12,211 bases of DNA, from contig DEJG01000003.1 of NCBI GenBank assembly GCA_002353295.1, forward strand, positions 1 to 12,211, written 5' to 3'. How positions within the stretch are numbered: position 1 is the first letter of the stretch; each line of letters starts with the position of its first letter. The notes beneath the pieces are model-generated. The model was not told the DNA's origin, ran no database searches, and saw nothing but the letters and a program-made list of their open reading frames with translations. Position numbers and translations under genes: made by a program. Shown here piece after piece: positions 6,706 through 12,211 of the stretch. This DNA is from Prevotella sp. UBA2754. GTDB taxonomy: Bacteria > Bacteroidota > Bacteroidia > Bacteroidales > Bacteroidaceae.

Positions 6706-9700
6706 ATGTATATGCTAAACGGATTTCTTGAAGAACTCAGACAGTTTATCCCGTCTGAACGGATCTATACCGATGAGTTACGTACTCTCGGATGGGGGAC
6801 CGATGCCAGTTTCTATCGCCAGATACCCAAGGCAGTGATCAGGAGTGACAATGAAGGAGAAATCTCAAAGATTGTCCAGACCTGCAAGAAATATAACTTT
6901 CCTTTTACCTTTCGTGCAGCAGGAACTTCTTTGTCAGGACAGAGTTGTACGGACAGCATACTGATAGTGGCAGGAAAGCACTGGGAGAAATATGAGATAG
7001 GTGACAATCAGGATACGATTCGTCTGCAACCAGGTATCGTAGGTGCTAAGGTGAATGAGATATTAAAGCCCTATGGGCGTGTGTTCCCGCCCGATCCAGC
7101 CAGTATAGGTAGTGCGATGGTGGGTGGTATTGTCATTAATAATGCCTCGGGCATGAACTGTGGTGTGCATGCCAATAGTGACCGGATGATGGTCTCAGCA
7201 CGTATCATCCTTACTGATGGAACCATTCTCGATACGGGTGACGAGCAGAGTAAGGAATCTTTTCGCAAGACTCATCCAGACTTCTTACGAAAGATTGAGG
7301 AACTACGTGATAAGGTTCGTGCTGACAAGGAGTTATCTTCACGCATACAAAATAAATATAGTATTAAGAACGTAACGGGTTTGAACCTCCGTCCGTTGAT
7401 AGCCTATGACGACCCGTTTGACATCATTGCTCACTCTATGGTTGGCTCTGAGGGAACGCTTGCTTTCTTGGCAGAAGTGACGATGAAGACGCTTTTCGAT
7501 TACAAATACAAAGCATCGGCAATGGTCTATTTCCTCACCATGAGAGAGAGTTGTGAGGCTGTCGTGGCCATGAAGAAGTTGAAGACAGGTGACGAGGATT
7601 TGAAGATGAGTGCAGAGAACCTGATGGTGAAGAGTGCCGAGATGCTCGACTATATGTCGCTCAATAGTGTGGATGATCCTGTGTTCTTGCAATATAAGAA
7701 GGATGTTGATGCTGGTAAGATAGAAGGTGTGGAACCTGGTGACTATCACAACTTAACAGCCATTTTGACGGAGACGAAGGGGGTGACGCATGAACAACTT
7801 TTTGAGAAAATTGCGAAGATCAAGGAGTGTCTGGGACAGTTCCGTCTGTATATTCCGGCTGAGTTCACGGAAGATCCTGCCGTCTATGGTAAGTATTGGG
7901 CAATTCGCTCTGGTATATTCCCGTCTGTAGGTGGCATACGCCCCGTTGGCACCTCTTGTCTGATAGAGGATGTGGCATTCCCTATTGAGTGTTTACCAGA
8001 AGCCACAGTGAAGTTGCAGAAACTTATTGCTGACCATGGTTATTCCGATGCGTGCATCTATGGCCATGCCTTTGAGGGTAACTACCATTTTATTCTGAAT
8101 CAGAGTTTTGCCGATGAGCATGAGGTGGCTCGTTATGCGGAGATGATGCGTGATGTTGCCAAACTGGTAGTGGAGGAGTATGACGGTTCGTTGAAGGCAG
8201 AACATGGTACGGGTCGTAATATGGCTCCATTCGTGGAATATGAGTGGGGTAAAAAGGCTTACGAGACGATGAAGGAGTTAAAGGCAATCTTCGACCCTGA
8301 CGGGCTGTTGAATCAAGGTGTTATATTCAATGATGACCCGGAGTGCTTTATCAAATGTTTGAAGCCCTTACCAGTGCTTGACTATGATTTTGATCAGGTT
8401 CCTGATGGTGGTAGGTATCTTATGGATTCTTCTCTCTCAACGGCTAAGGAAACGATAGAACAGGTGAAACGTGCCAACAAGTGTATTGAGTGCGGATTCT
8501 GCGAGGTTAATTGTATGTCCTGTGGACTGACGCTTTCATCCCGAATGCGCATTGCCGTTCAGCGTGAGATACGTGCGTTGGAGGCTACCGGAGCTAACCC
8601 TGAGCGTGCGGAGATATTGCGTAAACAGTATAAATACTATGGTGATCAGACGTGTGCCACGGATGGTCTTTGTGCGACATCATGTCCGATGAGGATTAAC
8701 ACGGGTGAATTGACACATCTGATTCGCCAGATGGATATGAATAAAAATCCTGTAGGCTATAAGGTGGGTGAGTTTGCTGCCAACCACATGGCTGGTATCA
8801 AACAGGGATTGCGTCTGGTACTTGACGTAGCTCATCTAGGGCATGTCACCCTGGGTCCTTCAGTGATGACTAGTGTCGCTCGTTGTATGAACAAGATGGG
8901 ACTGCCGCTATGGACGACGGCAATGCCTAAAAAAAAGAGACAGCCGAAATCTTCGGACCTCACGCAGTTTATCATTGAACGTTCACTGCCGCATAAACCA
9001 GAGGAGCACTCAGAACTGAAGGTCGTTTATTTCCCCAGTTGTATCAACCAGACAATGGGACAATCAAGACAGGGTGGTAAGAAACATGACCTCGTAGATG
9101 AGGTTATCCAACTGATGGCAAAAGCGGGCTATGAGGTAGTCTTCCCGGAGGGTATGGAGAAAATGTGCTGTGGACAGATATGGGAGTCAAAGGGCATGTT
9201 GGATATCGCCGACAGAAAGAGTGCCGAGCTGGAGGCTGCCTTGTGGAAAGCTTCTGAAGAAGGACGCTATCCTGTGCTTTGTGCGCAGAGCCCTTGTCTG
9301 CATCGTATGAAGAAGGTCATGCGTAAGATGAAACTTTATGAGCCTGCCGAGTTTATCATGGAGTATCTCGTGCCTCGTCTGGATTTCCATCCGATAGACC
9401 GTCATATAGCCTTGCACCTCACTTGCTCTACTCGTGAGATGGGGGTTGCTGACGACCTGATAGCTCTTGCTAAGTTGTGTTCTAATCATGTGTATCTGCC
9501 AGAGGGCGTTGGTTGTTGCGGATTTGCTGGAGATCGTGGCTTCACCTTCCCAGAGATGAACAGGTATGCACTTCGTAAACTACGTCCGCAAATAGAAAAG
9601 AACCATATCGAGGTGGGCTATAGCAATAGCCGTACCTGTGAGATTGGTCTGGAGACAAACACAGGTATTCCTTATATGAGTATCGTATACCTGGTGAATG

Positions 9701-9723
9701 AGTGTACGACGGCAAAGAGGTAA
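6706..9723 (+). CDS. FAD and Fe-S oxidoreductase, probable D-lactate dehydrogenase (YdiJ/GlcD-GlcF fusion type)
   Basis: This 1005-residue protein is a fusion of a GlcD-like flavoprotein and a GlcF-like iron-sulfur protein. Domain order: FAD-binding PCMH domain about 33-265 (RAAGTSLSGQS at 70-80, PPDPASIGSAMVGG at 128-141, VGSEGTLAFLAEVTMK at 246-261); FAD-oxidase C-terminal domain about 270-545 (GHAFEGNYHF at 453-462, EHGTGRN at 499-505, PDGLLNQG at 531-538); ferredoxin-like segment with C593, C596, C599, C603 and then C650, D653, C656, C660; two CCG domains with CCG at 821-823 and 937-939. Such enzymes oxidise D-lactate, or related 2-hydroxy acids, and pass electrons to quinone or another carrier. 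Its place opposite lctP-lutABC favours D-lactate. ATG at 6706 and ATG at 6712 are both possible starts, differing by two residues. The TAA stop directly abuts the next gene's stop. Confidence 0.9.
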   Translation: MYMLNGFLEELRQFIPSERIYTDELRTLGWGTDASFYRQIPKAVIRSDNEGEISKIVQTCKKYNFPFTFRAAGTSLSGQSCTDSILIVAGKHWEKYEIGDNQDTIRLQPGIVGAKVNEILKPYGRVFPPDPASIGSAMVGGIVINNASGMNCGVHANSDRMMVSARIILTDGTILDTGDEQSKESFRKTHPDFLRKIEELRDKVRADKELSSRIQNKYSIKNVTGLNLRPLIAYDDPFDIIAHSMVGSEGTLAFLAEVTMKTLFDYKYKASAMVYFLTMRESCEAVVAMKKLKTGDEDLKMSAENLMVKSAEMLDYMSLNSVDDPVFLQYKKDVDAGKIEGVEPGDYHNLTAILTETKGVTHEQLFEKIAKIKECLGQFRLYIPAEFTEDPAVYGKYWAIRSGIFPSVGGIRPVGTSCLIEDVAFPIECLPEATVKLQKLIADHGYSDACIYGHAFEGNYHFILNQSFADEHEVARYAEMMRDVAKLVVEEYDGSLKAEHGTGRNMAPFVEYEWGKKAYETMKELKAIFDPDGLLNQGVIFNDDPECFIKCLKPLPVLDYDFDQVPDGGRYLMDSSLSTAKETIEQVKRANKCIECGFCEVNCMSCGLTLSSRMRIAVQREIRALEATGANPERAEILRKQYKYYGDQTCATDGLCATSCPMRINTGELTHLIRQMDMNKNPVGYKVGEFAANHMAGIKQGLRLVLDVAHLGHVTLGPSVMTSVARCMNKMGLPLWTTAMPKKKRQPKSSDLTQFIIERSLPHKPEEHSELKVVYFPSCINQTMGQSRQGGKKHDLVDEVIQLMAKAGYEVVFPEGMEKMCCGQIWESKGMLDIADRKSAELEAALWKASEEGRYPVLCAQSPCLHRMKKVMRKMKLYEPAEFIMEYLVPRLDFHPIDRHIALHLTCSTREMGVADDLIALAKLCSNHVYLPEGVGCCGFAGDRGFTFPEMNRYALRKLRPQIEKNHIEVGYSNSRTCEIGLETNTGIPYMSIVYLVNECTTAKR

Positions 9724-10533
9724 TCAGAAAGTGCAGGGTAGGGTACTCAACTGGTAGTATAGGGTGCGGGCCATACGCTCGTGCCCTTTTTCGTTGGGAT
9801 GCAAACGGTCGTTAGCTCCGTCCTTAAAATACTGCACATGTTCATCCATCAGTGGGTAGAGCCCGCTCAGGGCATTCATGTCAATAACGGGTACAGCCCA
9901 TATGTTGCCGGCTTCCTTCACAGCGTCAATATAGTGCTGAAAGGGTTCGCCGCAACGGTTGTAATAGTCTTCCGTAGGTTGCCAGTTCTTGTCATTAGCG
10001 TAGAAACCGGCACGGTGAATGGGAGTGAGTAGCACAATCTGTTTCGTAGGATAGGTGCGTTTCAGTTTGTCGAGAGCCATATTGATACGCCCCTTGAAAG
10101 TAGCAGTCGTCATGACGGGATACATGCGCTTGCGCTTCACCATGTGTTTGGGTTCGTGAATGCCGGCCATGACTTCTTCGTCCTTGATGTCATACCACTC
10201 ACCGACAGGTATGCCTTCATTGAAATCGTTGGTGCCGATGAAGATGAGGATAGCATCCACAGAGTCGCCATGCTCCTTCAGCAACTTGTCTGTCTGGTTG
10301 GGAATGTCGTTCCATTGACGGCCACTGATGCCATAGACGTAAGGCGTAATCTGAAGCCACTCCTGTAGATAATGCCAATATTTGGTTTTGGCGCCTTTAT
10401 GTTTAGGGTCGGTGATGGAATCGCCCAGATAGGCCACTCGCTTCTGCATCCAGGGATGCACGAAGGTTGATTGCGCATGAACGGCTCCGCATAGCAGAGC
10501 CGTCATGATAAGAAGTCCTAATCTTTTGTGCAT
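9724..10533 (-). CDS. Secreted SGNH/GDSL-family hydrolase
   Basis: The 269-residue product has a signal peptide (residues 1-20, ending CGAVHA before Q21) and the SGNH blocks: GDSIT with S39 as nucleophile (37-41), a block II glycine in GISGRQ (68-73), block III GTND with N102 (100-103), and block V DRLH with D242 and H245. This supports an active periplasmic or exported esterase. In Bacteroidetes such proteins often remove acetyl or other acyl groups from glycans, but no glycan-degradation genes are adjacent, so the substrate is unknown. Residues 113-150, between blocks III and IV, form a charged insertion. It starts three bases after the DUF4332 gene, so the two are probably one operon. Its TGA stop complement (9724-9726) begins on the base after the D-lactate dehydrogenase stop. 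Confidence 0.9.
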   Translation of the reverse strand: MHKRLGLLIMTALLCGAVHAQSTFVHPWMQKRVAYLGDSITDPKHKGAKTKYWHYLQEWLQITPYVYGISGRQWNDIPNQTDKLLKEHGDSVDAILIFIGTNDFNEGIPVGEWYDIKDEEVMAGIHEPKHMVKRKRMYPVMTTATFKGRINMALDKLKRTYPTKQIVLLTPIHRAGFYANDKNWQPTEDYYNRCGEPFQHYIDAVKEAGNIWAVPVIDMNALSGLYPLMDEHVQYFKDGANDRLHPNEKGHERMARTLYYQLSTLPCTF

Positions 10534-10536
10534 GGT

Positions 10537-10944
10537 TTAATATTCCATTTTGGCAGGCAATTCTTTGGCCTGATCTATCATCTTCTGAATCTCAACAACG
10601 GCTGGTATACGGTTGGTCAGATTTTTCTGTGCGTTGATTTCCTCCAGCTTAGCCTGCAGGTTAGCAGCTACACGGTGCTTCAATTCCTTCACGGTATCTA
10701 CGCCGGCAGCTTCCAGCAACTCGGCAAACTGAGGTCCTACACCGTTGATGCGATACAAATCGCAGTGGTTGGTCCACTTCAGAATCAGTTTGGAACTAAT
10801 GCCTGTCTCTGCCTCTAATGCCTTGCGGCCAGCAGGTTTTGCACATTTCTCCAAAAGATCTGCGTCTGTCTTAATACCAGCGGCAATCAGTTTCTCTGCG
10901 TAAACGTCGCCAACACCTTCAATGTCAATTACTTTGTAAGTCAT
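10537..10944 (-). CDS. DUF4332 protein with helix-hairpin-helix repeats
   Basis: The 135-residue protein has two helix-hairpin-helix-like motifs, IEGVGDVYAEKLIAAGIKT (residues 8-26) and INGVGPQFAELLEAAGVDT (66-84). Each is followed by a helix of the TxxDLLEKCAKPAGR type (27-41), which is the DUF4332 pattern. Related hairpins bind DNA non-specifically, so a DNA- or nucleic-acid-binding role is plausible, but the family has no firmly established function. No signal peptide is seen; it should be cytoplasmic. The C-terminal part is helical and charged. It heads the pair with the SGNH hydrolase and has its own promoter. Confidence 0.85.
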   Translation of the reverse strand: MTYKVIDIEGVGDVYAEKLIAAGIKTDADLLEKCAKPAGRKALEAETGISSKLILKWTNHCDLYRINGVGPQFAELLEAAGVDTVKELKHRVAANLQAKLEEINAQKNLTNRIPAVVEIQKMIDQAKELPAKMEY

Positions 10945-10997
10945 AATGTGGATTAATATTAGTTATTGTAGCGACAGGCACCTTGCATATCGCATGG

Positions 10998-11029
10998 CAA
11001 ATATACGAATATTTCTATAGTAAACCAAG
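10998..11029 (-). promoter_or_regulatory. Promoter for the DUF4332-SGNH hydrolase pair
   Basis: On the minus strand a -7 box TATATTTG (11005 to 10998) lies 20 bases after CTTG (11029 to 11026), a three-of-four match to the -33 TTTG box. Transcription would start near 10991, leaving a leader of about 47 bases before the DUF4332 ATG. Confidence 0.6.
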
Positions 11030-11053
11030 ATTTTTGTTTTTTTTAATATTACA

Positions 11054-11087
11054 TTTGCAGAATAAGTGAAATAAATCGCTATCTTTG
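11054..11087 (+). promoter_or_regulatory. Promoter for the Bax inhibitor-1 family gene
   Basis: TATCTTTG (11080-11087) is a clean -7 box and is followed by CCCCC. A TTTG (11054-11057) lies 22 bases before it, slightly wider than the usual 19-21. The same TTTG also completes TACATTTG (11050-11057), which could be a second, upstream -7 box. The start would be near 11094, about 23 bases before the ATG. Confidence 0.6.
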
Positions 11088-11116
11088 CCCCCGAATTAAA
11101 GTAAAATAAGAAAAAG

Positions 11117-11839
11117 ATGAATTACAGCGATTATGAATTGAAAGAGTATGCAGGAGAAAGACAGTGGGATGTTTCAGCAGCTTTTCCTGTCTTGATGCGT
11201 AAAGTGTATGTCTGGATGACACTTGCATTGGTGATTACTGGCTTTACGGCTTATGGCGTGGCTAACAGTCCTGGCATTTTACAAGCAATATACACAAATC
11301 AGATTCTGTTTTGGGGATTGATTATTGCAGAGTTTGCACTGGTTATCGGTGTCTCGGCTGCTATTAATAAACTATCCCTGACAACGGCTACGCTGATGTT
11401 TATTCTCTATTCTGTTATTAATGGCGCACTCTTATCGTATATCTTCTTGGCCTATACCAGTAGTTCTATTGCTACAGTATTCTTTATTACTGCAGGAACG
11501 TTTGCAGCAATGGCAGTCATCGGTTATACGACAAAGACAGATCTCTCTTCTTTAGGGAAATATCTATTGATGGCCCTGATTGGTATGATTATTGCCACCT
11601 TGGTAAATGTGTTCTTCATCAAGAGTACGGGATTTGACCTTGTATTAAGCTATCTAGGTGTCCTTGTTTTCGTGGGATTAACTGCTTACGATTCTCAAAA
11701 AATTAAGCAAATGTTACTCCAGGCTCCCGATGCAGGAGAAGGAGCTCAGAAAATAGCTCTCTTAGGTGCTCTATCCCTCTATCTCGATTTTATCAACCTG
11801 TTTATCTACCTGCTACGTATTTTTGGGAAGAGAGATTAA
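11117..11839 (+). CDS. Bax inhibitor-1/YccA family membrane protein
   Basis: The 240-residue protein has about seven membrane helices (roughly 30-50, 63-81, 90-110, 117-137, 147-168, 176-191 and 213-234) after a polar N-terminus. It ends with the family block LGALSLYLDFINLFIYLLRIFG. Two aspartates, D192 (TAYDSQKIK) and D224 (LYLDFINLF), sit where the TMBIM family has the di-aspartyl pair that controls pH-dependent calcium leak in Bacillus YetJ. The family is widespread and includes E. coli YbhL and YccA (an FtsH modulator); a calcium-leak or membrane-quality role is inferred from relatives only. ATG 11117 follows an A-rich leader (agaaaaag). It is a single-gene unit, with its own promoter and a hairpin 20 bases after the stop. 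Confidence 0.92.
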   Translation: MNYSDYELKEYAGERQWDVSAAFPVLMRKVYVWMTLALVITGFTAYGVANSPGILQAIYTNQILFWGLIIAEFALVIGVSAAINKLSLTTATLMFILYSVINGALLSYIFLAYTSSSIATVFFITAGTFAAMAVIGYTTKTDLSSLGKYLLMALIGMIIATLVNVFFIKSTGFDLVLSYLGVLVFVGLTAYDSQKIKQMLLQAPDAGEGAQKIALLGALSLYLDFINLFIYLLRIFGKRD

Positions 11840-11859
11840 AATCCTCATACAGAATCATC

Positions 11860-11905
11860 AAACGAGAAGGCGGGGAGGCTATGTTACCTCTCCGCCTTCT
11901 CGTTT
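11860..11905 (+). terminator. Strong hairpin, terminator of the Bax inhibitor-1 gene
   Basis: AAACGAGAAGGCGGGGAGG (11860-11878) pairs with 11887-11905 over 19 positions, all Watson-Crick except one G-U, with an 8-base loop (ctatgtta). A C-G and a T-G pair extend the base. It begins 20 bases after the stop codon. A real T-tract is missing on the plus strand (only TTTGG follows), so it may act by hairpin strength alone. It also separates this gene from the presumed rRNA promoter. Confidence 0.75.
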
Positions 11906-12102
11906 GGAGAAACTCCTACAGATGAATATGGAAATGGATAAGTTGGTTAGCGTGTGAAAACGAGGCAAGCACGAGCATGGTGTCTGATCTTCGTGAGTGT
12001 ATGGTTTGGGGGCTAATAATTATATATAAGGTACGAAGAGTTTTGATTTTTGTCATGAAAGTCGAAAACTTTCGTTGTTAAGCAAAAAAAGTTGGTGAAA
12101 AG
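11906..12102. other. Non-coding stretch upstream of the putative rRNA promoter
   Basis: I find no gene here. It holds a small GGAG-AAA-CTCC hairpin (11906-11916) right after the terminator and a GAAAGT-CGAAA-ACTTTC hairpin (12057-12073). From about 12015 there are A- and T-rich tracts, the usual composition upstream of strong rRNA promoters in this phylum. Confidence 0.5.
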
Positions 12103-12134
12103 TTTGGTGGGTTGGAATTTTCGTCGTACCTTTG
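12103..12134 (+). promoter_or_regulatory. Strong promoter, probably of a ribosomal RNA operon
   Basis: A -33 TTTG (12103-12106) and a -7 TACCTTTG (12127-12134) are 20 bases apart, a full match to the Bacteroidetes consensus, preceded by A/T tracts. The initial transcribed region and the absence of any ORF to the window end fit an rRNA promoter. Transcription would start near 12141. Confidence 0.75.
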
Positions 12135-12140
12135 CATCCG

Positions 12141-12211
12141 CTTTCGCTCAAGATTAAGAGCGTTGGTGAGAAGAAAGAGATCTTTGACAGGATTTACATA
12201 AAACAGAGAAG
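12141..12211 (+). promoter_or_regulatory. Probable 16S rRNA leader with hairpin and boxA-like sequence (cut by window end)
   Basis: The transcript would open with a hairpin, CGCTC (12145-12149) pairing with GAGCG (12158-12162) over an 8-base loop. It is followed by GATCTTTGACA (12179-12189), which agrees at 9 of 11 positions with GCTCTTTAACA, the boxA antitermination signal in E. coli rRNA leaders. The remaining bases (ggatttacataaaacagagaag) look like the start of a Bacteroidales 16S leader as I remember them. No mature 16S sequence is inside the window, so identity is inferred. Confidence 0.65.

Noticed and set aside
7339..7749. 136-codon minus-strand frame opposite the D-lactate dehydrogenase
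   Set aside because: Antisense to the conserved FAD domain, no promoter or family signature; a shadow of codon bias on the real strand.
11766..11957. 63-codon plus-strand frame running from the end of the Bax inhibitor-1 gene through the terminator
   Set aside because: It overlaps the conserved C-terminus of the real gene in another frame and crosses the strong hairpin; no ribosome-binding context.

Overview
The window looks like a chromosomal segment of a Bacteroidales bacterium, probably a Prevotella-type genome. The reasons are: promoters of the Bacteroidetes pattern (TTTG, about 20 bases, TAnnTTTG) upstream of several genes; AT-rich gene starts without strong Shine-Dalgarno sequences; gene families typical of that phylum; and, at the right edge, what looks like the promoter and leader of a ribosomal RNA operon. 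The genus is an inference; no rRNA or marker gene lies inside the window.

Left part (1-2182, plus strand): the 3' end of a hexapeptide-repeat O-acetyltransferase, a doubtful 39-codon ORF, a CPBP-family intramembrane protease with all three motifs intact and a similar palindrome at each end of its coding region, a 254-base gap holding a startless open frame and a good promoter, then a secreted class A (PAP2-type) acid phosphatase.

Centre (2157-9723): a lactate-utilisation locus. On the minus strand, reading lctP (lactate permease), lutA, lutB, lutC, four genes run in one direction with short gaps and probably form one operon. Divergent from it, on the plus strand, is a 1005-residue FAD plus Fe-S oxidoreductase of the D-lactate dehydrogenase/YdiJ type. 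Together they would import lactate and oxidise both stereoisomers to pyruvate: L-lactate through LutABC and D-lactate through the FAD/Fe-S enzyme. The two transcription units start from a 143-base region with two identical, mirror-image promoter -7 boxes, which suggests they are switched on together.

Right part (9724-12211): a minus-strand pair, a DUF4332 helix-hairpin-helix protein followed by a secreted SGNH hydrolase, whose end directly abuts the D-lactate dehydrogenase stop codon; a divergent Bax inhibitor-1 family membrane protein; a strong terminator-like hairpin; and finally the putative rRNA promoter with a leader hairpin and a boxA-like antitermination sequence, cut by the window end.

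Gene packing is tight: one convergent pair overlaps by 26 bases and another has zero bases between stop codons. I see no CRISPR array, tRNA, transposase or phage gene. The lactate genes belong to known families. The less explained items are small non-coding structures: the palindromes around the CPBP gene and the hairpin element with direct repeats between lutB and lutC.
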